Positions 8,564-17,293 of a DNA stretch of 64,000 bases are shown here, piece by piece. Under the pieces are notes generated by a model. The model searched no databases. It was given only the letters and a program-made list of their open reading frames with translations, and was not told the origin of the DNA. Position 1 is the first letter of the stretch. The number at the start of each line of letters is the position of its first letter. A program made the position numbers and the translations under genes. This DNA comes from CAVQBJ01 sp963819075 (GTDB lineage: Bacteria > Actinomycetota > Thermoleophilia > Solirubrobacterales > Solirubrobacteraceae): contig CAWFUP010000002.1 of the NCBI GenBank assembly GCA_963819075.1, forward strand, positions 868,001-932,000. The letters are read 5' to 3'.

Positions 8564-9387
8564 GCACCGCCACTGTCGCCCCCAGCACCGGCGTCAAGAG
8601 CGCCGGCGTGCAGAGCCCCGGCGTCCGGTTCTCCGGCGTCATGCGCTCGGAGTGGACCAAGATCCGCTCCGTGCGCTCGACGATCTGGTCGCTCGGGGTC
8701 GCCGTCCTCTTCCTCATCGGCCTCGGCATCGTTGGATGCCTCGTCGCTGAGTCCCGCTATCCGGACCTGCGCCACGACTTCCACCCGCTCACGCAGAGCC
8801 TGGCCGGCGTCAACCTCGCCCAGTTCGCCGTCGGCGTTCTCGGCGTGCTCACGATCACCGCCGAATACTCGACGGGCATGATCCGCTCGTCGATGTGCGC
8901 GGTGCCCAAGCGCCTTCCGGTGCTGTGGGCCAAGGCGCTCGTGTTCGGTGCGGTGACGTTCGCGATCACCCTCCCGGCGATCGTGATCGTCTTCTTCATC
9001 GGCCAGTCCATCCTGACCGGGCACCATCTCGACGTCTCGCTGTCGACGCCCGGCGTGGTCCGGTCGCTGTTCGGCGCGGCGCTGTTCCTCACGGTGATGG
9101 GCCTGTTCGGGCTCGGGCTCGGCGCGATCATCCGCACCACCGCCGGCGGGATCTCCGCGCTCGTGGCCATCGTGTTCGTGATTCCGCCGATTCTGCAGGC
9201 CATTCTGACGACGAGCCTGTCCAACGACATCAACCCATATCTCCCGCTCAGCGCGGGCGGCGCCATCTGGACGATCAACCCGGATTCGAACACGCTGGCA
9301 CCGTGGGCGGGCTTCGCGGTGTTCTGCGCCTACGCCGCAGTATCGCTCGCGATCGGCGCGGTGGTGCTGCGCAAGCGCGACGTCTAG
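8560..9387 (+). CDS. ABC-2 type transporter permease
   Basis: 275 residues with about six hydrophobic segments. After a Val/Gly-rich start (about 25 residues) comes the MRSEWTKIRSVRSTIWS element typical of ABC-2 permeases of actinobacteria, then membrane segments spread from about residue 45 to the end, closing with the usual VVLRKRDV tail. The ATG at 8560 overlaps the ATPase stop codon. It should form a homodimeric membrane channel with the upstream ATPase. Confidence 0.9.
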   Translation: MSTATVAPSTGVKSAGVQSPGVRFSGVMRSEWTKIRSVRSTIWSLGVAVLFLIGLGIVGCLVAESRYPDLRHDFHPLTQSLAGVNLAQFAVGVLGVLTITAEYSTGMIRSSMCAVPKRLPVLWAKALVFGAVTFAITLPAIVIVFFIGQSILTGHHLDVSLSTPGVVRSLFGAALFLTVMGLFGLGLGAIIRTTAGGISALVAIVFVIPPILQAILTTSLSNDINPYLPLSAGGAIWTINPDSNTLAPWAGFAVFCAYAAVSLAIGAVVLRKRDV

Positions 9388-9450
9388 CGCACCGGGCAAC
9401 GCGTAGGGCTGCCGTGCGCTCGCCCCGGCGGGGCGAGCGGCGCCGGCACC

Positions 9451-11047
9451 TCAGCGCTGCGTCCGGGAGTCGGTGCGCATCTCGGCCAGGATCCGCTCCA
9501 GGCGCGGCTCCGAGCTCGCGTCCAGATGACGCATCGCGCCGCCCACCGACGGATGCACCGCCTCGATGAGGGCGTGCATCTCGTGGGCCACGGCGCGGTA
9601 GCCGGGATGGCCCTCGCGCCCGGAGCGCAGCTCGATCAGCTGCATCGCCTCGCGGGCGTTCAGATCGAGCACGTAGCGGATCCGGTAGCCGAGGCACAGC
9701 GCGTAGGGGGCCGCGCGGGTGAGGCCGGCGTCGACGAGGCGCTCCCACTCGCGTCGCGAGACCTCGAGCGCGCGCCGGTAGTCGTCGGCGACGCCCGCGT
9801 CGTGCAGCTCGTCGGGGATCCCGGCGCCGAGCTCGGGGCCGAACGTCTGCCATTGCACCGTGAGCATGCGGTGGCGCTGCAGATCACGGAAGGCGCCGTA
9901 GTCGGAGACGATCTCGAAGCGGTAGCGCAGCGCTTCGAAGCCGCGACCCGGCCGATGCCGGCGGTTGGCGCGCGCGCCAACGAGGTCGGCGAGTACGGCC
10001 GCCTTTGCTCTCGAGGTCGAGGTCGGCGACGGTGTCGAGCGTGTGCCGCTCGGACACGCCGGCGGCCTCGAACAGCAGCGCCGCCAGCAGCCGATCCTCG
10101 TCGCCCTCGACGTGGAGCAGGCGCACCGACGGGCCGCCGGCGGCGTGCGGGTCGTCGTCGGCGGCGCGGTCGAGGCCGAGCCGCCCCGCCCAACGTCGGG
10201 CGGCCAGCTCGCGCTGTTGCAGGTAGTTGATCCACTCGCCGCCGCGGTCGGGACGCTCCACGCGGGCGACGAAGCTCGGCATCACCGCCTTCACGGCGTC
10301 GAGGATCTGCGCCCCGCAGGCGCGCGCCTCGGGGAGCGGGTGGGCGAGCAGGTGCAGGACGAGCTGCTCGTAGGTCTGCCCGGACGCGAAGATGCCCATG
10401 TGCGACAGCGAGGCGGCCGGCAGCAGGCCGCGCAGCAGGTCGAGCGCCTTCGCCTTGACGGCTCGCGCGTGGGCGGCCGGTGACTCGCCCGGCGCCGGTG
10501 GGAAGGTCTCGGCGGCCCATGCGGTGACGGTCGGCAGCGACCGGGCGTAGATGTCGAACAGCTCGTTCATCGCCGCCTCGTAGGCCGGCCCGAGATCGGC
10601 GTCGCGGTAGAAGCGATACCCGCCGCCCGGCATCGGCGCGTCGTAGGCGATGTAGCGGGTCGACTGCTCGAGGTAGGCGCCCAGGCGCGGGCGCTGGAGC
10701 ACCTTGGTGAGCACGTTGGAGACCCATTCGCAGGCCACGTGGGCGCCGCCGAGCTGGGCGACCGAGTCGTCGCCGTAGCCGACGAACACCCGCTCGTACA
10801 GCTGCGCGGCGCGCGTGCCCTCCGCCTCGTCGAAGGCGCTGCCGCTGCTCGCGGGCAGGTCGTCGGCGAACTCGTCGAGGAACAGGCGGCGCAGCGTGCC
10901 GGGATAGCGGGAGTAGCGGGCGAAGAGCGCGCCCTTGACGGTTTCGGGCAGGTTGACGAGTCCGAACACCGGCCGGTCCAGGTTCGTGAAGTGCGGCGCG
11001 AGGCGCGTCTGCTCCGCCTCGGTGAAGCTCTCATGCGGGTAGTCCAA
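9451..11047 (-). pseudogene. thyX: FAD-dependent thymidylate synthase (long actinobacterial type), split by a single-base frameshift
   Basis: Conceptually about 530 residues: dUMP methylation to dTMP using methylenetetrahydrofolate and FADH2. The N-terminal part (HFTNLDRPVFGLVNLPETVK, STRYIAYDAP) is in one frame down to about 10005; the C-terminal part with RDLQRHRMLTVQWQ (the RHR flavin/dUMP motif) and VLDLNAREAMQLIELR is in the next frame. On the minus strand the text reads ...AGC AAA G|GCG GCC GTA..., so one extra G (a C at about 10001-10003 on the plus strand) breaks the frame. Removing it restores SKAAVLADLVGARANRRHRP and a continuous protein. Everything downstream is well conserved, so this is either a sequencing/assembly error or a very recent mutation. 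The start is unclear: no ATG or GTG lies in frame before the homology, and TTG at 11045-11047 is the best candidate. Confidence 0.85.
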
Positions 11048-11113
11048 GGGGAGGGTGATGCTAGCGCTCGCTGCGGCGCGCCTTGCCGTGCGCGCGCTCG
11101 ATACCGTCCGGCG

Positions 11114-11647
11114 ATGCGTCTGCCCACGTGGAGCTTGGGGTGTCTGGCGATGTGCATCGCGCTGGCGGCGTGCGGCGGGTCCTCGACGCCCACCCCCGGA
11201 CAGGCGCGGGGGGTGATCTCCGGGGTGACGGGCAGCTACGCCGGGCTGCCGCTCGGCGCGACGATCGCGCAGCTGCACGCGCGCTTCGGCGCGCCGCTGG
11301 CCACCAACGACAACCCGTATTACACGCCCGCGCAGGCGCCCCCGCTGCTGCCGGCCGACAACTACTTCGACTGGGTGTATCCAGACGTCGGGGTCACGTT
11401 CATCGGCGCGCGTGTCGCGAGCCTGACGGTCTACGGGCTCGGCGCGGCGACCGGGCGCGGGGTCGGCATCGGCGACCCGCTGTCGAGCGTGCGCCCGGCC
11501 TATCCCGACGCGGGCTGCCAGCCGGCACGCGCCGGGGTCAATCCGGAGGCGCCGGGCTGCGAGGCGGTGGGGGGTCGAGGGGTGTACCTGTACTTCAGCG
11601 GCGATCCGATCAAGCTGATCGCCCTGTCGGCGTACCCGTTCGTGTGA
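11114..11647 (+). CDS. Small secreted lipoprotein, unknown function
   Basis: 177 residues. A signal peptide with a lipobox (IALAAC, Cys near residue 20) is followed by a short Ser/Thr/Pro stretch and a domain of about 140 residues containing GLPLGATIAQLHARFGAP and a repeat-like VGIGDPLSSVRPAYPDAGCQPA. The two G-[ILV]-x-x-G-D/A-T/P patterns suggest a duplicated small domain of the kind found in SmpA/BamE-like lipoproteins, but I cannot assign it. It is divergent from thyX; the ATG at 11114 is only about 65 bases from the likely thyX start. Confidence 0.75.
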   Translation: MRLPTWSLGCLAMCIALAACGGSSTPTPGQARGVISGVTGSYAGLPLGATIAQLHARFGAPLATNDNPYYTPAQAPPLLPADNYFDWVYPDVGVTFIGARVASLTVYGLGAATGRGVGIGDPLSSVRPAYPDAGCQPARAGVNPEAPGCEAVGGRGVYLYFSGDPIKLIALSAYPFV

Positions 11648-11685
11648 GCGGCGAGGCGAGGCGGCCGCTGCAATAAGCTCCCGGG

Positions 11686-13515
11686 ATGGCGACGACCGCC
11701 GCCCCGCGCGAGGATCCCGAGCTCGATCAGGCCGCCTGGGATCTCGAGCCGCTCGTCGACGGGAGGGGCGAGGAAGGCGTGCTGGCGCTGCTCGCCGACG
11801 CGCACGCCCGCTCCGAGGCGTTCGCGAAGAGCTACGCGGGCCGGGTGGCCGAGCTCGATGCCGAGGCGCTGGCGGGCGCGATGCACGAGCTCGAGACGAT
11901 CGAGGACCTCGTCGGTCGCGCCGGCACCTACGCCGGCCTGCGCTTCACCGTCGACACCACCGACGCCGAGCGCGGGGCACTGCTGCAGAAGGTCGAGGAG
12001 CGCGGCACGGCGATCCAGACCCAGCTGCTGTTCTTCGAGCTCGAGTGGGCCGCCGTGGAGGAGGAGCGGGCCGAGGAGCTGCTCCAGGCGCCGGAGCTCG
12101 CCTTCTGCTGGCATCACCTGCGGACGATCCGCCGTTACCGCCCCTACCTCCTGAGCGAGCCCGAAGAGAAGATCGTCGCCGAGAAGTCGGTGAGCGGACG
12201 GTCCGCCTGGGGGCGCCTGTTCGAGGAGCTGACCTCGTCGATCGCGGTGACCCTCGACGACGGCGAACCCGGCGGCGAGCCGGTGGCGCTCGATGCCGCG
12301 CTCAGCCGGCTCGTGCTCCCCGATCGCGAGCTGCGCCGCGCTACTGCGGAATCCGTGACGGCCGCGCTGGCGCCGGGGTTGCGCACGCGCGCCTTCATCT
12401 TCAACACCCTGCTCGCCGATAAGGCGACCGAGGATCGCCTGCGGGGCTATCGCACCTGGCTGTCGGCTCGCAACCTTGCCAACGAGGCCAGCGACGAGTC
12501 CGTGCAGGCGCTCGTGGGCGCCGTCCGCGACCGCTACGAGATCGCCCGGCGCTGGTACCGGCTGAAGGCGAGGCTGCTCGACCTCCCGCGCCTGGCCGAC
12601 TACGATCGTGCCGCGGCGGTCACACAGGACGAATTGACGTTCTCCTATGGCGAGGCGCGGGACCTCGTACTCGACTGCTACACCGCGTTCTCGCCCGAGC
12701 TTGGCAACCTGGCACGGCGCTTCTTCGACGAGCGGTGGATCGACGCCCCGGTGCGTCCGGGCAAGCGCGGCGGCGCGTTCTGCTCCTCGGCGGTGCCATC
12801 GGCGCATCCCTACGTGCTGCTCAACTACACCGCGCGGCGCCGCGACGTGCTCACGATGGCCCACGAGCTCGGCCACGGCGTGCACTTCGCGCTCTCGGCC
12901 AGCCAGGGCATCTTCCACCAGGCCACGCCGCTGACGCTCGCCGAGACGGCGTCGGTGTTCGCCGAGACGATCGTGTTCGGGCGGCTCATCGATGCCGACC
13001 AGGCGCCGGCGTCGCGGCTCGCCTTGCTCGCCGAGAGCATCGAGGGCGCAATCGCCACCGTCTTCCGCCAGGTGGCCATGAACCGCTTCGAGGACCTCGT
13101 CCACACTCGCCGCCGCGAGGAGGGCGAGCTGTCGGTCGAGCACTTCGGCGAGCTGTGGACCGAGAGCCAGGAGGAGCTCTTCGGCGAGTCCGTCGAGGTC
13201 ACCGAGGGCTATCGCTCGTGGTGGTCCTACATCCCGCACTTCATCAACACACCGGGCTATGTCTACGCGTACGCGTACGGCCAGCTCCTCGCGCTCTCGG
13301 TCTATCAGCGCTACCGGGAGCGCGGACCCGAGTTCGTCCCGCAGTACCTCGAGCTGCTCAGTGCCGGTGGCTCGCGCAGCCCGGAGGAGCTCGCGGCGAT
13401 CGTCGACATCGACCTGTCCGATCCCGGGTTCTGGGATGCCGGGCTCGATCTCGTCGAGGTCCAGCTGCAGGCCGCCGAGGCGGCGGCCGAGGCGAGCGGG
13501 CGGCTCGGGGGGTAA
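11686..13515 (+). CDS. pepF: Oligoendopeptidase F (M3 family zinc metallopeptidase)
   Basis: 609 residues, the usual length for PepF. The zinc site is HELGHGVHF (HExxH within MAHELGHGVH), with the third ligand glutamate in the downstream ETASVFAETI segment. The N-terminal half is helical and Glu-rich, as in M3B enzymes, and the C-terminal INTPGYVYAYAYGQLLALS motif is characteristic. It cleaves short peptides in the cytoplasm. The start at 11686 lies 38 bases after the lipoprotein stop; no strong ribosome site is seen. The gene converges on the nuo operon, with the 72-bp hairpin repeats in between. Confidence 0.94.
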   Translation: MATTAAPREDPELDQAAWDLEPLVDGRGEEGVLALLADAHARSEAFAKSYAGRVAELDAEALAGAMHELETIEDLVGRAGTYAGLRFTVDTTDAERGALLQKVEERGTAIQTQLLFFELEWAAVEEERAEELLQAPELAFCWHHLRTIRRYRPYLLSEPEEKIVAEKSVSGRSAWGRLFEELTSSIAVTLDDGEPGGEPVALDAALSRLVLPDRELRRATAESVTAALAPGLRTRAFIFNTLLADKATEDRLRGYRTWLSARNLANEASDESVQALVGAVRDRYEIARRWYRLKARLLDLPRLADYDRAAAVTQDELTFSYGEARDLVLDCYTAFSPELGNLARRFFDERWIDAPVRPGKRGGAFCSSAVPSAHPYVLLNYTARRRDVLTMAHELGHGVHFALSASQGIFHQATPLTLAETASVFAETIVFGRLIDADQAPASRLALLAESIEGAIATVFRQVAMNRFEDLVHTRRREEGELSVEHFGELWTESQEELFGESVEVTEGYRSWWSYIPHFINTPGYVYAYAYGQLLALSVYQRYRERGPEFVPQYLELLSAGGSRSPEELAAIVDIDLSDPGFWDAGLDLVEVQLQAAEAAAEASGRLGG

Positions 13516-13638
13516 CGCGGGCGGGGCGCCGCGGAGTGCCGGGCGCTGCGTGGGCTCGGGGCGGCGCGGGGTGCCGGGGCCTCGGGTGGGCTCGGGGCGC
13601 GCGCGGCTGTGGTTCGGGGCGGCGCGGGGGTGGGCTCG

Positions 13639-13915
13639 GCGCGGGGTGTGCTCGATTAGCCCCGCATGGCGGGCGTGTGGGAGCACACCTCGGAGTGGGC
13701 GCTTGTCGCGGCGCGGGGTGTGCTCGATTAGCCCCGCATAGCGGGCGTGTGGGAGCACACCTCGGGGCGGGCGCTTGTCGCGGCGCGGGGTGTGCTCGAT
13801 TAGCCCCGCATAGCGGGCGTGTGGGAGCACACCTCGGGGCGGGCGCTTGTCGCGGCGCGGGGGTGTGCTCGATTAGCCCCGCATGGCGGGCACTTGGCAG
13901 CACACCCCTCGGCCG
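13639..13915. repeat. Four tandem 72-bp repeats, each with a nested hairpin
   Basis: Unit starts lie at 13639, 13711, 13783 and 13855, exactly 72 bp apart; units 1-3 are nearly identical and unit 4 carries a one-base insertion and a diverged end. Each unit contains GTGTGCTC, then CCCGC, a three-base centre, GCGGG, and GAGCACAC, so an outer 8-bp and an inner 5-bp inverted repeat can form one long hairpin. Short imperfect GC-rich repeats precede the array (13516-13638). The whole 514-bp gap between pepF and nuoN, two converging genes, holds no gene that I can support. The array could end transcription from both sides or be a mobile or protein-binding repeat. Confidence 0.85.
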
Positions 13916-14029
13916 CGCGGTCGCTGAGACCGGCGCGCGGCACACTCGCGTGACCGTTCGGTCACGCGGCCGTGACCGGCGGGGCGCAGTTGTCACCCTC
14001 GCGTCACGCTCCGGGGCCCGGCGTCGCCG

Positions 14030-15610
14030 CTAGAACAGACCGCCGAAGGCGTTGCCCGCGTGCTGCACGAGGTCGAACAGCGGCTGCGGGAAGATCCCGA
14101 AGACGATCGTCGCCACGCCGGCGGCCAGCGCGACGAAGGCCACCTCGGGCTGGTCGAGGGTCCCGTCGGGAAGCCGGCCGTCACCCGTGGCCAGCGCGTC
14201 GAGCTCGGGCGCGCCACCGGCGATGGCGGGCCCCGCCCCGACGGCGGCGGCGACCGGCGCGGACTGCGGGGCGTCGGACATCCACATCGCCGCGATGACG
14301 CGCAGGTAGTACCCGAGCGAGATCATCGAGCCGATCACGATCACCACGCCGAGCCACGTGTAGCTGCTGTCGACCGCCGCCTCGATCAGATAGAACTTGC
14401 CGATGAAGCCCGCGGTGGCGGGAATCCCGGCCAGGCCGAGCATCGCGAAGGTCATCGGCCAGGCGAGGAACGGCCGCGTGCGTCCGATGCCGGCGAGCGC
14501 CTCGATGCGGTCGCCGTGGTCGGTCTCGCGCTCGCGCGCGATCACGACCGCGAACGCGGCCAGGTTCATGAACAGGTACACGGCCAGATAGAAGGCCACC
14601 GCCGATACGCCGAGCTGCGTCGAGGCCACGACACCGGCGAGGATGTAGCCGGCCTGCGCGACGGAGGAGTAGGCGAGCATGCGCTTCATCGAGGACTGGC
14701 CGAGCGCGCCGACGTTGCCGACGACGATCGTGATCGTGGCGATCACGGCGAGCGCGGGAGCCCACACCTGCGCGGTGTCGATGAGCGCCACGTCGAACAG
14801 GCGCAGGAAGGCGCCGAAGGCGGCCACCTTCGTGGCCACGGCCATGAACGTCGTCACGGGCGTCGGTGCGCCCTCGTAGACATCGGGCGTCCACTGGTGG
14901 AACGGCGCGATCGAGGCCTTGAAGGCGAGGCCGACGATGGTCAGCGCGATGCCGGTCAGCAGCAGCGGATCGGTGCCGAGCGCGTGCGTGCTGATGGCGG
15001 TCTCGATCCCGGCGAAGCTCGTCGCGCCGGTGGCGCCGTAGAGCATCGCCAGGCCGTAGAGCAGCGTCGCCGAGCCGGCCGAGCCGATGATGAGGTACTT
15101 CAGGCCCGACTCGAGCGAGTGCTCGCGGCGCATCTCGGCGGCGCACAGCACGTACAGGGGGATCGACAGCAGCTCGAGACCGAGGAACAACACGACCGTG
15201 TTCTGGGCGCTGATGAGCAGGAACATGCCCCCGACCGAGCTGAGCAGCAGGGCGTAGTACTCGCCGTGCGCCGCCTCGCGCGGCGCGTTCGAGTTCCACG
15301 ACAACAGCACCGTGGCGATACCGGCAACGCACAGGATGAGGGTGAGCGCGAGCGTGAGGTCGTCGACGCGGATCGCTCCCGCCACGGCCGTACGTTCGTG
15401 CTGGTAGCGCCAGATCGTCAGCGCGAGGGCAACGGCGAAGGTGATGAGCGTCAGCACCGGCACGCCGCGCTCGCGCGCGCCGCGATCGGCGAGCAGACCG
15501 AACATGAGCACGACGACCGCGCCGCCGAGCAGGGCGACGAGCGGCGACAGCGAGCCCCAGCCGATGACGGGGTGGGGGAGGTAGTGCGCGGTGGCGACGA
15601 CGGACGTCAC
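14030..15610 (-). CDS. nuoN: NADH-quinone oxidoreductase subunit N
   Basis: 526 residues, about 14 hydrophobic segments, antiporter-like proton channel of complex I. Family motifs include the lysine-bearing FKASIAPFHQWTPDVYEGAP helix and SSMKRMLAYSSVAQAGYIL. The ATG at 15610 overlaps the nuoM stop by four bases. It is the last gene of the nuo operon; the 72-bp hairpin array follows. Confidence 0.97.
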   Translation of the reverse strand: MTSVVATAHYLPHPVIGWGSLSPLVALLGGAVVVLMFGLLADRGARERGVPVLTLITFAVALALTIWRYQHERTAVAGAIRVDDLTLALTLILCVAGIATVLLSWNSNAPREAAHGEYYALLLSSVGGMFLLISAQNTVVLFLGLELLSIPLYVLCAAEMRREHSLESGLKYLIIGSAGSATLLYGLAMLYGATGATSFAGIETAISTHALGTDPLLLTGIALTIVGLAFKASIAPFHQWTPDVYEGAPTPVTTFMAVATKVAAFGAFLRLFDVALIDTAQVWAPALAVIATITIVVGNVGALGQSSMKRMLAYSSVAQAGYILAGVVASTQLGVSAVAFYLAVYLFMNLAAFAVVIARERETDHGDRIEALAGIGRTRPFLAWPMTFAMLGLAGIPATAGFIGKFYLIEAAVDSSYTWLGVVIVIGSMISLGYYLRVIAAMWMSDAPQSAPVAAAVGAGPAIAGGAPELDALATGDGRLPDGTLDQPEVAFVALAAGVATIVFGIFPQPLFDLVQHAGNAFGGLF

Positions 15611-17289
15611 TGGCCACCTCTGGCCGGTACCACGGTCTCCTGGTTACCGGCGGCCGAGCCGGAGACGCGCCCAGTGCCGCCGTAGGAGAAGCCGAGTGAC
15701 GCCGGCCCGGCGGTTGCGGTCAGCGACCGCACCGGCGGGTTGGCGATCACCTGCGCCGGCAGGACCGCCGCGGTGGCCGACCGCTCACTCCGGTGCAGCG
15801 CGAGCTGCGGGTAGAACGCGAAGAACAGGATCACCAGCAGGATCGGTACGAGCACAAGGCCGTCCGCCAGCGATACCTCGCGCGAGTGCGCCGAGCCGGC
15901 GACGCGGTTATGCATCGTGCGGATGTAGACGCGCAGCGCGTACACGCTCGCCATCACCACGCCGCTGAAGGCGACGATCGAGATCACGATCTTGGAGTTG
16001 AAGACGCCGAGCAGGATGAGGAACTCGCCGACGAAGTTCGACGAGCCGGGCATCGCCAGCGTCGCGAGCGCGACGATGAGGAAGAACGCGGCGAGGACCG
16101 GGGCGCGGAACGCGAGGCCGCCCATGTCGCGGATGTCCTCCGAGCCGCCGGCGCGCTCGGACAGGAGCAGGATGATGAAGAACAGCGGCGCGACGACGAG
16201 GCCGTGGTTGACCATCTGCAGCAGCGCGCCCTGGGCGCCCTGGGCGTTCAGGGCGAAGATCCCCAGCGTGATGAAGCCGAGCTGCGCGACCGACGAATAG
16301 CCGCCGATGAGCCGCGCCTGGGTCTGGGTGAAGGCCATCACCGAGCCGTAGAGGATCGAGAACAGCGCGATCAGCAGCATCAGCGTCTGGAAGTGCGCCG
16401 CGGCCTGTGGGAAGAGCGGCAGCGAGATGCGCAGGAAGCCGTAGGCGCCCGCCTTGCTGAGCACGCCCGAGAAGACCATCAGCACCTCGATCGGCATCGC
16501 TCGGTAGCCGTCGGGCATCCAGCCGTGCAGCGGGAAGGCGGGCATCTTCACGAGGAACGCCGCCGCGAAGAACAGGAACAGCCACTCCTGCGTGCCCTTG
16601 GACAGCGGGATCGCCTGCAGCGCCGAGAGCGTGAAGTTGATGGGCTCATTGCTCGTCTGCGAGGCGAGCACCCCCGTGGCCACGACGGCGGAGAGCATCA
16701 GCAGCGAGCCGACGAGCGTGTAGATGACGAGCTTGATCGTCGCCTGCACCCGTCCCGGTCCGCCCCACGCACCGATGAGGAAGAAGAACGGGATCAGCAT
16801 GAGGTCGAAGAACACGTAGAACAGCGCGAGGTCCTGGGCGAGGAACACGCCGAGCACCGCCGACTCGGAGAGCATGAACAGGAAGTAGAAGAGCCGCGGG
16901 CGCTCCCAGTGACGCAGGGTGGCGGCGAGCACGGAGGCGGCGTACAACAGGGTGGTCAGACCGACGAGGAAGACGTTGAGCCCGTCGATCCCGAGCTTGT
17001 AGTGGATGCCGAGGGCGCGGATCCACACGACGTTGGTGACGTGCTGCAGGCCGCGTGTGTGCGGCGTGTAGTCGACGATGTAGCCGATCGCCAGTCCGAG
17101 CGCGGCGATCGCTCCGATGAGCGCGATCCCGCCGGCGGCGCGCTCGACGGCGGTCCGTCGCCCGCGGGGGCGCGCGTCGTCCGGGCCGGCCTCGCTCGCG
17201 GGCGCGCTCGAGCCGCCGACGTTCGCGAGCAGGCTCGCGAGCAGGCCGGCGAGGGCGGGGATCCAGAGCAGGACGGAAAGCGGCGGCAT
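15607..17289 (-). CDS. nuoM: NADH-quinone oxidoreductase subunit M
   Basis: 560 residues, about 14 membrane segments, second antiporter-like proton-pumping subunit. Motifs: FFDLMLIPFFFLIGAWGG, LVKMPAFPLHGWMPDGY with the functionally important lysine, and GGYSSVAQLGFI. Start taken at the ATG at 17289 (MPPLSVLLWIPA); the open frame extends upstream into nuoL sequence without homology. Four bases lie between the nuoL stop and this ATG. A soluble Pro/Ala/Thr tail of about 50 residues follows the last helix. Confidence 0.97.
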   Translation of the reverse strand: MPPLSVLLWIPALAGLLASLLANVGGSSAPASEAGPDDARPRGRRTAVERAAGGIALIGAIAALGLAIGYIVDYTPHTRGLQHVTNVVWIRALGIHYKLGIDGLNVFLVGLTTLLYAASVLAATLRHWERPRLFYFLFMLSESAVLGVFLAQDLALFYVFFDLMLIPFFFLIGAWGGPGRVQATIKLVIYTLVGSLLMLSAVVATGVLASQTSNEPINFTLSALQAIPLSKGTQEWLFLFFAAAFLVKMPAFPLHGWMPDGYRAMPIEVLMVFSGVLSKAGAYGFLRISLPLFPQAAAHFQTLMLLIALFSILYGSVMAFTQTQARLIGGYSSVAQLGFITLGIFALNAQGAQGALLQMVNHGLVVAPLFFIILLLSERAGGSEDIRDMGGLAFRAPVLAAFFLIVALATLAMPGSSNFVGEFLILLGVFNSKIVISIVAFSGVVMASVYALRVYIRTMHNRVAGSAHSREVSLADGLVLVPILLVILFFAFYPQLALHRSERSATAAVLPAQVIANPPVRSLTATAGPASLGFSYGGTGRVSGSAAGNQETVVPARGGQ

Positions 17290-17293
17290 CAGA

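Noticed and set aside
10000..10010. Programmed frameshifting in thyX
   Set aside because: There is no recognisable slippery heptamer or stop-codon-plus-pseudoknot signal, and long ThyX proteins are normally encoded in one frame.
13639..13915. CRISPR array
   Set aside because: Units are fully tandem at 72 bp without variable spacers, and no cas genes are present. The 34-bp array at 38 kb is rejected for the same reason.
13358..13996. Open frame with four 24-residue repeats on the minus strand
   Set aside because: The 72-bp hairpin array produces it as a by-product; there is no ribosome site or domain, and the inverted arms are kept rather than the codons.
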